Below are positions 50,197 through 59,105 of a stretch of DNA of 64,000 nt, in pieces. Every line of letters begins with the position of its first letter. Positions within the stretch are counted from its first letter, which is position 1. The DNA is from Agrobacterium tumefaciens str. B6 (GTDB lineage: Bacteria; Pseudomonadota; Alphaproteobacteria; Rhizobiales; Rhizobiaceae), in NCBI RefSeq assembly GCF_001541315.1, contig NZ_LMVK01000015.1, forward strand, positions 1 through 64,000, written 5' to 3'. Both the position numbers and the translations under genes were made by a program. The notes below the pieces were generated by a model. It did no database searches and was not told the DNA's origin. It saw only the letters and a program-made list of their open reading frames with translations.

Positions 50197-51054
50197 TCAG
50201 GTTCTAGGCGACTGAAATGCCCGCGTGATCCGTCGCAGCACGGCGTTCGCGTGATCGCCCGTGACCGCGGAGATCATTACCACATCCAGCTTTGAGAGCT
50301 GTGGGAGCAGGCCGTCCCTCACCTCCCGCAGACCGGCAGGCGCAACACTCCGCGCCAGCAGTGCGACGCCGATCCCGGCTTCGGCAGCCGCCCCTACCGC
50401 CGTTGCCCCAGTTCCAACGAATACCTCCCGCCATGCGATGTCCGCCGCCTCCAGCGCCCGAAGGGCCATGGCCCGCAAATTGCAGGGTTCGGGTTGCAGC
50501 ACCAGCGGCACCGGCGCGTTCGAAGGCAGATCAAAATCCGCGCTGCAATACCAGCCGAAGCTTTCCTGAAACAGCAGCTCGCCATCCCGGCGGATATCAT
50601 CATGCCGCAACACGACGATCGCGTCGAGCTCGCCGGCATCGTAGAGTTCAAGCAGGGTCCGGGTGCCGGCCGTGCGCAGATGAAGCGTAACGCTCGTCTC
50701 GCGCTCGCTGATCACCCGGAGTATCCGAGGCAGGTCGGCTCCAATCAAATGATGCGTGAAACCGATCGCGAGACGGGTCGGCTCCTGCCCAAAGACATCA
50801 AGCGCACGGCGGCCGGCCGCGACATAAGCACGCGCGGGCTCCAGAAAGCGTTCGCCGGCCGTCGTCAAACGCACCCGGCGCGGCGTCCGTTCGACGAGGC
50901 GATGCCCCAGCATGTCCTCAAGCCGGCGCAGGCGCAGGGAGATAGCGGCCTGTGATGTGTTCATCACGCCTGCAACCCGTGTGAACGACTGCAGTTCGGC
51001 AACAAGAAGAAAAGCCTCGACGGCCTCGGGATCCAATGAGCGCATGTTTTGCAT
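50197..51054 (-). CDS. LysR-family transcriptional regulator
   Basis: 285 residues (or from the ATG at 51045). HTH in VEAFLLVAELQSFTRVAGVMNTSQAAISLRLRRLEDMLGH region; effector domain thereafter. Divergent from the MFS transporter gene by 91 bp, which contains a T-N11-A palindrome. Confidence 0.9.
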   Translation of the reverse strand: MQNMRSLDPEAVEAFLLVAELQSFTRVAGVMNTSQAAISLRLRRLEDMLGHRLVERTPRRVRLTTAGERFLEPARAYVAAGRRALDVFGQEPTRLAIGFTHHLIGADLPRILRVISERETSVTLHLRTAGTRTLLELYDAGELDAIVVLRHDDIRRDGELLFQESFGWYCSADFDLPSNAPVPLVLQPEPCNLRAMALRALEAADIAWREVFVGTGATAVGAAAEAGIGVALLARSVAPAGLREVRDGLLPQLSKLDVVMISAVTGDHANAVLRRITRAFQSPRT

Positions 51055-51067
51055 AACAAGCTGTTAT
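51053..51067. promoter_or_regulatory. Probable LysR operator before the MFS gene
   Basis: Palindrome ATAACA-AGC-TGTTAT (51053-51067) with T-N11-A (T51054, A51066). It abuts the LysR start. A second small palindrome CTATC-T-GATAG lies further on, near 51095. Suggests autoregulation and control of the divergent transporter. Confidence 0.55.
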
Positions 51068-51145
51068 CGCTGAAATGTGCAAGCCCCTAATTCTATCTGA
51101 TAGTCGCGAGCGCTATTGCCCGAAAACCCATGATAGGAGCTTTTC

Positions 51146-52390
51146 GTGTCGTCACAGATTTCCTCGCCCGCACCCGCCACCGACAGCCGGATCTGGGCAG
51201 TCCTTGCCGTGGCAGTCGCGACGCAAACCGCAGGCTCGTTCGTATCGCAGGGAATTTACATTCTCGTGCCCTTCTGGCGGGAAGCATTCGGTATTTCCCT
51301 CGCATCCGCATCACTGGCCGTGACCGTCATGAACGGTGTTCAGATCGTGACGATGTTCACGCTCGGCCGCGCCATCGACATTCACGGCGAGCGCCGCATC
51401 GTCGGCATTGCCATGCTCGGCATGGCGCTCGCGATGGCTTGCGCGGCGGCATTCGCAAACAGCCTGCCCGCGCTGCTTTTGTGCATCGCATTTCTCGGCG
51501 GCACCTATGCTGCGGTCCAACCGGGCGGCACGCGGGCGATCATGCGCTGGTTCCCCCCCGCCAAACGTGGCATAGCGACAGGGTTTCGGCAGGCCGCGGT
51601 TCCTTTCGGAACCATGATCGCAGCCGCCCTCCTGCCATTCATGGCGGTCCGTTACGGCTGGCACGCGGCGGCATGGCTCTGCGCCGGTGTTTCCGTTCTG
51701 GGCGCCGTACTCTTCTGGGGCCTCTATCGCGAAGGAGGCGATGTCGCCGCTAAAACCGAGCGCCCGCTTTCCCTGGGAAAACTTATCCACGAGGTCGGGC
51801 AGAATTCGAGCTTCTGGCCCGTATTGCGGCTTGGTATCGCCATGTCGGCATTTCAATTCACCCTCACCGCACACATCATCGGCTTCATGGCGGATGGGCT
51901 GGGGTTTGGCCTCTTTGCCGCATCGTCCATGTTTGCCGCAACACAGCTTGCCGGCATTCCCGGCCGGATTCTGCTGCCATGGCTCAGCGACCGCTTCCGG
52001 CCCGGACTGCGCACCCAATCGTTCGGCCTGGTATCCGTCATTGCCGCAGGCGCTGCCGCAATCCTCGCGGCTCTCCCCATCGGCACTGCGCCAACCATTG
52101 TCCTCTTCGTGCTCGCCGTGCTCGGAATATTCGGGATCGGGTGGTTTCCGCTTTACCTTCTGCAAATCGCCGAAAGTGCGCCGAAAGGTTCGATAGCATC
52201 GACAATTGCCTTCGCCTCCACCATCTGTTTGGGGGTCATGGCAATCGGCCCATACATATTCGGTCTTCTGGTCGATCATTTCGGCTATGGGGCAGCATGG
52301 TCCGCACTGATCATGCCTGTCGTTGTGACAGCGCTGCCCCTGACAATCTCATCGCCGCGCCTGCCGAAGGCTCAAATCGGCTCCTCGTGA
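51146..52390 (+). CDS. MFS transporter (MFS-1 type)
   Basis: 414 residues, about 12 membrane helices, GTG start with TAGGAG upstream. The loop 2-3 region (TLGRAIDIHGERRIVGIAMLG) fits the family. It resembles Bcr/CynX-type carriers, but the substrate is unknown. Divergent from the LysR regulator; convergent with the rhodanese gene. Confidence 0.85.
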   Translation: MSSQISSPAPATDSRIWAVLAVAVATQTAGSFVSQGIYILVPFWREAFGISLASASLAVTVMNGVQIVTMFTLGRAIDIHGERRIVGIAMLGMALAMACAAAFANSLPALLLCIAFLGGTYAAVQPGGTRAIMRWFPPAKRGIATGFRQAAVPFGTMIAAALLPFMAVRYGWHAAAWLCAGVSVLGAVLFWGLYREGGDVAAKTERPLSLGKLIHEVGQNSSFWPVLRLGIAMSAFQFTLTAHIIGFMADGLGFGLFAASSMFAATQLAGIPGRILLPWLSDRFRPGLRTQSFGLVSVIAAGAAAILAALPIGTAPTIVLFVLAVLGIFGIGWFPLYLLQIAESAPKGSIASTIAFASTICLGVMAIGPYIFGLLVDHFGYGAAWSALIMPVVVTALPLTISSPRLPKAQIGSS

Positions 52391-52439
52391 AACGGGAGAG
52401 GCGCGGCGGCAATCGAGTGACATCTACCGTCTGGGAAAC

Positions 52440-53531
52440 CTATGCGGCCGCCGCCTCGACACCCTGTTCGAAGTCGTGCAGATGAAGGGAGATTTCAAAG
52501 CCCCGGCGTTTCAGCCAATGGGCAACAACACGCGCGCGGGCGCCCAGCAGATCATCCACCAGAATGACCCGTGCTCCGCGCACGGCAATGGTGCGATAGG
52601 CAACGCCGAGAAGCTGGCCGCCTTCCGAGGAAATCGAACCTTTAAGGTGGGAGGCTGCGAATTCTTCCGGTGTTCTCACATCGAGAAAATAGGTCGTTCG
52701 CGCTGTGTCCCGCAGCCATGTCTCGGCCGTGGCTCGATCGATGAACTGCAGGTCGTCTTGCCGGGAGAAGGTCTCCAGACGCACCTTCGCGATATTTTTC
52801 GCATCATCGCTGGCGGACGGATATGTTTGCGAACGCCCCGTTTCCAGCTCAAACCCGTCATCGGTCCAGCCGCGCGTGCCATCGTGCAAATAGCTGACAT
52901 CGTTTTCAACACCGGCGTCGATCAATGTCTGCGCCCCGAGGATTGCGCGGGGAAGGCCCGCGCAGGAAACGACAACCCTTGTGTCGGGTGACGGCACGAG
53001 GTCGGAAAAACGCAGCAGAAGTTCGGCACCGGGTACGCCGATGGCGCCCGGCACGTGCGCCTTTTCATATTCCGCTATTGTGCGGGTGTCGATGACGACA
53101 ACATCCTCGCCGGCTTCCTGCCACGCCTTCAGTTCACGGGCGAAAACCACTGGCGTGTTCTTTTCACTTCTCACCTTCTGGACGAATGGAACGCCGGGAA
53201 TATCGAATGTCGGCAGGGCGTCAAGGCCGCCCTCGATCCATGCCGGAATTCCGCCGCGCAGAAAGTGAATATCGCTCCAGCCCCTGGCGGCAAGCCGCTC
53301 CGCCCCCTGCTCTGCGCTTCCCTTGCCATCATCCACCAGAACGGTTCGCACGACAGGGCGCGGAATGAAACGGTCGATTTCCGCATCCAGCCTTTCAGCC
53401 GGAAGGTTGGTCGCAAACAATGGGGAAGCATATCCCACCTCTTCTGCAGGGCGAATGTCGAGAACGGCAAGTTCCTTGCCATCTGTCAGCCACTCGATGA
53501 GGCGGTCTTTGGTTACAGCATGTACGGACAT
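52440..53531 (-). CDS. Triple-rhodanese-domain sulfurtransferase
   Basis: About 363 residues from the ATG at 53531 (AGGAGG site). Three rhodanese modules in tandem (about 5-110, 120-235, 260-360). Only the middle one has an active-site Cys (VVVSCAGLPRA); the first (TVLVDDGKGSAEQ) and third (VILVDDLLGARAR) have Asp there and look inactive. Moves sulfur from thiosulfate or persulfides. Follows the binding-protein gene by 40 bp, so probably co-transcribed with it. Confidence 0.85.
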   Translation of the reverse strand: MSVHAVTKDRLIEWLTDGKELAVLDIRPAEEVGYASPLFATNLPAERLDAEIDRFIPRPVVRTVLVDDGKGSAEQGAERLAARGWSDIHFLRGGIPAWIEGGLDALPTFDIPGVPFVQKVRSEKNTPVVFARELKAWQEAGEDVVVIDTRTIAEYEKAHVPGAIGVPGAELLLRFSDLVPSPDTRVVVSCAGLPRAILGAQTLIDAGVENDVSYLHDGTRGWTDDGFELETGRSQTYPSASDDAKNIAKVRLETFSRQDDLQFIDRATAETWLRDTARTTYFLDVRTPEEFAASHLKGSISSEGGQLLGVAYRTIAVRGARVILVDDLLGARARVVAHWLKRRGFEISLHLHDFEQGVEAAAA

Positions 53532-53571
53532 TGCATATCCTCCTGACAAATTCTGGTTTCCACATCGGGTT

Positions 53572-55179
53572 TCAAGCGGTCGGATCGAGCCATAGGTCGC
53601 CGAAACTCCAGTTCAGCCCCTGCGCGCCGGTGACGTAGTTCCTGACGCGCCTGTGCGCCACGATCTGGCTTCCCGCCGCCACAAGATCGACGGAGGCGAC
53701 GTCGTCATGGATGAGATGCTGGAACCTGCTCCAGGTCACCCAGCGCTTCTTCGCATCGGGCTCGATGGCCGCCGCCTCCAGAAGCGCATCCGCCTCCGGA
53801 TTGGCGTAGTTGGCCGCGTTGGAAAAGGGCAGTCCGATCTTGAAATTCTTGCTCCAATAGGCCCGCTGGATGCCGAGCGACGGATCGAACGTGTTGGAAA
53901 GGGATTCCACAACCAGATCAAAGGCGCGGTCCGTGTAGACCGTCTTCAGATAGGTCGGCAGGTCGTATTTGCGGATTTCGACGGCAATGCCGATCTTTTC
54001 AAGCTGGCTGCGAAGGACGTCGGCAAAGCCGGGCGTCAGATAGGAATTGTAGGTCAACCGCACGGGAAAACGTTTGCCGTCTTCCTTGCGGGGATATCCC
54101 GCCGCATCGAGCAATTTTTCCGCTTCCCTGGGATCATAGGCATGAGCCTTGACGGATGCGTCATACCAGTTCGGCAGGGCGGTGCTGACGGGGCTCGGCG
54201 ATATCTGCGCATAACCGAAGAGCGCCACATTGACGATTTCATCGAGGTTGATCGCCTTCGCAATGGCCAGGCGGACATCTTTCTTGCGGAAGATTTCATT
54301 ATCGTAGTTGAAGAACAGCTGCTGCTGCGGCCCCGCATAAGCATAAGTGTTCGTGTCCAGGACGAGATCGGGGTTCTGCTTCAATCGCTCAAGGTCTGCG
54401 AGCGGCACCGGGTTGTCACCAATATCGACTTCCCCCGTCTCCAGCGCCACCGCCCGCGCGGCCGGGTCGGTGATGATGCGCAGAATGATGCGTTCGAGAT
54501 AAGGTTTGCCGGCATCCCAATAATCGGGATTTCGTTCGAAGATCAGATGACTGCCCGGCGTCCACTCCGTCAGCCTGAAAGGACCGGTGCCAATCGCGGT
54601 CTGCAGTGTCTGGCCATCGGCCGGTTTCAGCTTTTCGAAAATATGCTTCGGCACGATCGGCGATTCCGAACTCGATTGCGCGGCAATCAGAAACGGCGCC
54701 GGTTTGGACAGCACGATAATGGCGGTCAGGGGATCCGGCGTCTCCACCGCCTCGACGTTCTGGTAGGTAATGCGGCCGCGCGGATGGGCTTCCTTCAGAC
54801 GGAAAATCGAGAAGGCGACGTCTTCCGAGGTAAAATCCTCACCGTCATGCCATTTCACATTCGGCCGGAGTTTGAACGTATAGCGCAGGTGATCATCCGA
54901 AACGGACCATTCCGTTGCCAGCAAGGGCCGCGGATTGAGGTCGAAATTGAATGTCAGAAGACCTTCAACGATCTTCGGGCCGATCGCCTGCCCCGTGCCT
55001 GACGATGTGTTGATGGCGAAAAGTGCGTTGCCGGGATCGACACGATAGAGCAACTTGAGCGGGCCGCCGGAGAGGGGCCGGCTCGCATCGCCACTTGCGG
55101 CGAATAGCGAACCCGGCAGGGCCGTTCCTGCCGTTGCCAGAAGAAGCATTTTGTTGAACTGGCGGCGTCCTATCGTCAT
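53572..55179 (-). CDS. ABC transporter substrate-binding protein, family 5 (peptide/nickel type)
   Basis: 535 residues from the ATG at 55179. Twin-arginine-type signal (GRRQFNKMLLLATAGTALPGSLFA). The family-5 signature lies around RYTFKLRPNVKWHDGEDFTSEDVAFS. Binds oligopeptides, glutathione, opines or sulfur compounds. The neighbouring rhodanese suggests a sulfur-containing ligand. No permease or ATPase gene is adjacent on this strand. Confidence 0.9.
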   Translation of the reverse strand: MTIGRRQFNKMLLLATAGTALPGSLFAASGDASRPLSGGPLKLLYRVDPGNALFAINTSSGTGQAIGPKIVEGLLTFNFDLNPRPLLATEWSVSDDHLRYTFKLRPNVKWHDGEDFTSEDVAFSIFRLKEAHPRGRITYQNVEAVETPDPLTAIIVLSKPAPFLIAAQSSSESPIVPKHIFEKLKPADGQTLQTAIGTGPFRLTEWTPGSHLIFERNPDYWDAGKPYLERIILRIITDPAARAVALETGEVDIGDNPVPLADLERLKQNPDLVLDTNTYAYAGPQQQLFFNYDNEIFRKKDVRLAIAKAINLDEIVNVALFGYAQISPSPVSTALPNWYDASVKAHAYDPREAEKLLDAAGYPRKEDGKRFPVRLTYNSYLTPGFADVLRSQLEKIGIAVEIRKYDLPTYLKTVYTDRAFDLVVESLSNTFDPSLGIQRAYWSKNFKIGLPFSNAANYANPEADALLEAAAIEPDAKKRWVTWSRFQHLIHDDVASVDLVAAGSQIVAHRRVRNYVTGAQGLNWSFGDLWLDPTA

Positions 55180-55573
55180 GAAAATCCCCGTTTGAAAACG
55201 TCGTTTCGATAGTGAAAGCATCGGGGCAAAGTGGCACGTTCTTAAGAAGAAAATTCTTCTCGACCATCAAAGAAAACATTTCTTGCAGAATTTTATTCCA
55301 ATACGTATGCAGCCAGGCACCAAAATTTGTGCTGAATAATTGCGCTGCCTTGGACCGCCTTTGCGTTTCTTCCCAACATGGCGAGATAAAAGGAAATCTC
55401 GACAGCACGACTCCCGGACGTCTTATGGAAATGTTGTTTCCCTGAAAAATCGCCAATGAGTAAGACATTGCTCGGCACAGGCACCGGCAAAGCATATCAA
55501 GTGGAAGGCATCTCAACCTTTCCGACCTTCATCCGGGCCTGCCCCCACTCCCAACATTACCGAGCTACACACG
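55180..55573. other. Divergent intergenic region, binding protein / nitroreductase
   Basis: 394 bp, AT-richer than its surroundings. Contains the inverted repeat AGAAGAA-AA-TTCTTCT (55245-55260) about 65 bp upstream of the binding-protein start, a possible operator. No credible gene: the open frames here are shadows. Confidence 0.45.
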
Positions 55574-56416
55574 ATGACCCTGTCCAGTCCGATCACCAAA
55601 CTGGAAATCCCGCAGCAGCGTGTTGAGGCCCGCTACGGAACACAGGCCGATTTTTCTCCGCCTTTCTGGAATGACACGATCGACGCCTTGCTGAACCATC
55701 GCACCGCCCGCGCCTATCTGCCGAAAGCTCTGCCGGAGGGCAGCCTGGAACTTCTGGTCGCAGCCGCACAATCTGCGCCCACATCCTCCAATCTTCAGGC
55801 GTGGAGCGTGGTGGCGGTGCAGGACAAGGAGCGCAAGGCACGTCTGGCGGGCTTCACGGGCGGCAACGCCCATATAAAGGATGCACCTGTTTTCCTCATC
55901 TGGCTTATCGACCTGAAGCGGCTGCGAACGGTCGCTTCCAACCACGGCAACAGCGGAGAAGGGCTGGATTATCTGGAAAGCTTCCTGATCGGCGCCATCG
56001 ATGCGGCGCTGGCCGCGCAGAACGCCGTTGCCGCAATCGATTCACTCGGTCTCGGCTCCTGCTACGTTGGCGGCATTCGCAACAGGCCGGAAGACGTATC
56101 CCGCGAACTGAACCTGCCTCCCGAAACGATTGCCGTCTTTGGCCTCACCGTGGGTTATCCAGACCCGGCCGTGAAAACCGACGTCAAACCGCGCCTGCCC
56201 CAGTCATCCATCCTGTTTCATGAAACCTATTCGGAGGCCGCACGGGATGATCTTGATTCCTATGACGCGGTCTTGAAGACGTTTCAGGAAAAACAGGGCC
56301 TGCCGCAAAACGGCTGGACAGCACCCATTTCCCAGCGTGTCGAGAACGCCGCCGCGCTCAAAGGCCGCGCGGAACTGAGCCAGACATTGCGCCGTCTCGG
56401 TTTCGGCATCAAATAA
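55574..56416 (+). CDS. NADPH-dependent flavin nitroreductase (NfsA/FRP-like)
   Basis: 280 residues with the nitroreductase FMN-site segment HRTARAYLPKALPEGSLELLVAAAQSAPTSSNLQ pattern at about 38-72 and a GLGSCYVGGIR loop near 160. The NfsA branch reduces nitroaromatics, quinones and flavins. In this sulfur-like locus it may supply reduced flavin to a monooxygenase, though none is adjacent. Confidence 0.88.
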   Translation: MTLSSPITKLEIPQQRVEARYGTQADFSPPFWNDTIDALLNHRTARAYLPKALPEGSLELLVAAAQSAPTSSNLQAWSVVAVQDKERKARLAGFTGGNAHIKDAPVFLIWLIDLKRLRTVASNHGNSGEGLDYLESFLIGAIDAALAAQNAVAAIDSLGLGSCYVGGIRNRPEDVSRELNLPPETIAVFGLTVGYPDPAVKTDVKPRLPQSSILFHETYSEAARDDLDSYDAVLKTFQEKQGLPQNGWTAPISQRVENAAALKGRAELSQTLRRLGFGIK

Positions 56417-56726
56417 ACTGTGTTGCAGCTGCCGGCATCGAACGCAGACGCGCGCCTGGCTCGGCGATAACGGACCGCCTGCCAGGGGCAGCGCAATCTC
56501 TCCCGAAATCGCCGATTTCGGGAACTGATTTTCTACAAAATTAGTAGATATAGAATGACCGGTCTTCCTTCAAACTGCTCGCAGGCTTTACGATCTGTCC
56601 CAGAGTGCTTTTGAACCGTGTGTTACCGCGATCCTCAATTGCTATCCGCACAGAGCGCCGAACCTATCAGCAGCCAAGCTCTCCGGGAAATCCGGAGCGC
56701 GAAAAAGACAAGACGAGAAACGACAG
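56417..56726. other. Intergenic region with TetR-like operator
   Basis: 310 bp without a gene. Contains TCTAC-N7-GTAGA (56532-56548), a short palindrome that could be the operator of the downstream TetR (57805). The surrounding 56520-56560 is AT-rich and could be promoter. Confidence 0.5.
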
Positions 56727-57755
56727 ATGCCACGTTACGTTATCATCGGCGCCGGTGCGGTGGGCGCGAGCCTTGCAGCGCAGTTCGCACTCTCCGGCAT
56801 TGACTATGCGCTTTTCGGACGGGGCGCCCAGATCAGCCATATCAGGCAGCATGGCCTCACCTTTCAGCGCCCCTCGGAGACGCGGCAGATCGATTTGAGG
56901 GTTTTCGACCTGACAGATATTCCGGAATTGACCCCGGATGATGTCCTCCTGCTCACCGTGAAAGCGCAGGATGCCGTCAGCGCGCTCGCCTTCTGGTCCT
57001 GGCAAAGCGTCTCGAACACAACGACACCGGCGGCGGCAAATCTTCCGATCGTAACTTTTCAAAATGGACTGGCGACCGAAGCAAATGCCCTGAGAACATT
57101 TTCCAGGGTCTATGGCGCAAGCATTCTGACCCCGGCGCGGTTCACCGAAACCGGCAAGGTGGTGGTTGGCGGCGAGCCGCAATTGGGCATCGTGACAGTC
57201 GGGCGCTTTCCGCTCGGGCAGGATGACGTGACCGCGCAGGTCACGGCAGACCTGAACAGGGCGGGATATCTTGCCGAGCCAAGCGACGATATCCGCCGAT
57301 GGAAAGCAGCAAAGCTCCTTCACAACGTTCGCAATGCTCTGGAACTGTTCGACGGTCCGGCCGATCTGAACGACAGGATCAGCGCGGCTTTGGTGGATGA
57401 GGCCCGCCATGTGCTGGAAGCGGCAGGCTACACCCTTGCCTCGCCTTCCGAGCGAAGCCTCGACATCTCGAACTGGCGGGTTGCGCCGAACAGCGGAATT
57501 CACCCGGGCCAGCAATCGACCTGGCAGAGCTTCAGGCGCGGAGCCTCGAGCGAAGTGGATTTCCTCAACGGCGAAATCGTTCTGCTGGGCCGGATTCACG
57601 GCGTTCCGACGCCCTATAACGAAGCCGTGCAAACGCTTGCCGGAAAGCTGGCACATCAGGGCGGGTTTTCAAAGCCGCTGCCGCTCGATGCGATCACGTC
57701 TCTCATCGCCGCCCCGGACCGGGCGGCGCATGCCAGTCCTGCCGTCACTTCATGA
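56727..57755 (+). CDS. Ketopantoate reductase family (ApbA/PanE-like) oxidoreductase
   Basis: 342 residues. N-terminal NADP motif IIGAGAVGASLAAQFALSG near residue 6, the family stretch VTFQNGLATE near 110, and the helical substrate domain near 190-330. It resembles PanE, but context (sulfoxide reductase, TetR) does not point to pantothenate synthesis. Confidence 0.82.
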   Translation: MPRYVIIGAGAVGASLAAQFALSGIDYALFGRGAQISHIRQHGLTFQRPSETRQIDLRVFDLTDIPELTPDDVLLLTVKAQDAVSALAFWSWQSVSNTTTPAAANLPIVTFQNGLATEANALRTFSRVYGASILTPARFTETGKVVVGGEPQLGIVTVGRFPLGQDDVTAQVTADLNRAGYLAEPSDDIRRWKAAKLLHNVRNALELFDGPADLNDRISAALVDEARHVLEAAGYTLASPSERSLDISNWRVAPNSGIHPGQQSTWQSFRRGASSEVDFLNGEIVLLGRIHGVPTPYNEAVQTLAGKLAHQGGFSKPLPLDAITSLIAAPDRAAHASPAVTS

Positions 57756-57804
57756 CCGGCAATCCGTATCAGCACGACTTTTGAAACGACAGTGTGAAAC
57801 GATA

Positions 57805-58377
57805 ATGCGAGAAGCCATATCAGACCATATCCTCACCGCCGCTGGCACACTCTTCTATCGCGAGGGCATCCGGGCCGTCGGCATAGATCGTATCATCGAA
57901 GAAGCGAATGTGGCGAAGGCGACGCTCTATCGGCATTTCCCGTCGAAAGATCATCTCGTTGCAGCCTATCTGGAGGCGCGTCACGAGCGGGTAATCCATT
58001 CGCTCCAGAAAGTGCTGGATGCCGACATGGCTCCGAAGGAGCAAATCCGGTTGATCTTCGAGCAACTCCACGAAAAGGCCGATAGCCCGGATTTTCGCGG
58101 CTGCGCCTTCGCTCTTGCGGTTGCGGAACATGGCGAATCCGAACGCGTCGTGGTCGTTGCGCGTGCCCATAAGGCGAAGGTCAGGGACGTGTTTGCCGCT
58201 GTCCTGGCAAGAGCCGGCAGCACGGTGGAGATTGCCTCTGCCCATCTGTCGCTTCTCTACGAAGGGGCACTGGCAACCGTCGCCGTCGGACGCGATCCCA
58301 AAGCAGTGCTGATTGCGCGAGACTGTGCTCTCTCCGTCTTCGACACGGCCGCCGCCTCCACCAATCAACCCAACTGA
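57805..58377 (+). CDS. TetR-family transcriptional regulator
   Basis: 190 residues from the ATG at 57805. HTH about 10-50 (ILTAAGTLFYREGIRAVGIDRIIEEANVAKATLYRHFPSK pattern); C-terminal FRGCAFALAVAEHGE is common in regulators of enzymes acting on electrophiles. Sits between the PanE-like and isomerase-like genes. Candidate operator at 56532-56548. Confidence 0.88.
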   Translation: MREAISDHILTAAGTLFYREGIRAVGIDRIIEEANVAKATLYRHFPSKDHLVAAYLEARHERVIHSLQKVLDADMAPKEQIRLIFEQLHEKADSPDFRGCAFALAVAEHGESERVVVVARAHKAKVRDVFAAVLARAGSTVEIASAHLSLLYEGALATVAVGRDPKAVLIARDCALSVFDTAAASTNQPN

Positions 58378-58389
58378 AAGCAGCAGATA

Positions 58390-58992
58390 ATGACAAAGAC
58401 GATCGATTATTTCTTCAGCATCGGCTCCCCCTGGGCCTTCATCGGTCTTGAACCGTTTGCTGTGCTGGCGAAAGAACAGGGTGCCACGATCCGCCCTCAT
58501 GTCATTCCGCTGATCGAGGAGAACGGCGGCATTTATTCACGAAACCGGCCGGAGGCCAGACGCGCCTACTGGATCAGGGATCTGAAGCGCTGGGCGGCAT
58601 TGCGCGGAAAAGTGCTCAATTTCGACAATCGCGCCGCTCTCTCGGATCCCGCACCCGCCGGCCTGATAGTCGCGGCGGCGATTGAAACGGGCGATGACTG
58701 GCTCAAGCTGGCGGTTGCGCTTCAGGAGGCCTTCTGGGTTCGTGGTGAAGACATCGGCAATGCAGATGTCCGCCGGGCCATTGCGACAGCTGCAGGCTTT
58801 GATGCTGCAGCGCTCGACAAACACGGCCAAAGTGATGCGGTCGCAGCATTGCAAAAGGCCAGCTTCGAAGCCGCTAGGGCAGCCGGCGTGTTCGGCGTGC
58901 CGACCTATCGCTATCAGGATGAACTCTACTGGGGGCAGGACAGCCTTCCATTCCTCGAGCGTCATCTCAGGGGCGAAAAGCTCGCCGCCTGA
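58390..58992 (+). CDS. DsbA-family 2-hydroxychromene-2-carboxylate isomerase-like protein
   Basis: 200 residues, thioredoxin-fold kappa-GST type. N-terminal DYFFSIGSPWAFIGLE with the catalytic Ser, and the cis-Pro GVFGVPTY near 177. Uses glutathione; the true substrate is unknown. Follows TetR by 12 bp. Confidence 0.85.
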   Translation: MTKTIDYFFSIGSPWAFIGLEPFAVLAKEQGATIRPHVIPLIEENGGIYSRNRPEARRAYWIRDLKRWAALRGKVLNFDNRAALSDPAPAGLIVAAAIETGDDWLKLAVALQEAFWVRGEDIGNADVRRAIATAAGFDAAALDKHGQSDAVAALQKASFEAARAAGVFGVPTYRYQDELYWGQDSLPFLERHLRGEKLAA

Positions 58993-59105
58993 TATCACCG
59001 CCAGATGGCGGAGACAGTCTGGCGTTCCGCCGGGCGCGCGCTTCGCCCTTGATGTTTGCAAGTTTGTCGTAGCATTCCGCTGCCAGTCTCCCACGGAATC
59101 TTCTT

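Noticed and set aside
55380..55516. Cys-rich N-terminus (MLCRCLCRAM) upstream of the first family-5 binding protein, resembling a leader peptide
   Set aside because: The frame has no early stop and runs on into the structural gene out of frame, so it does not look like a leader ORF.
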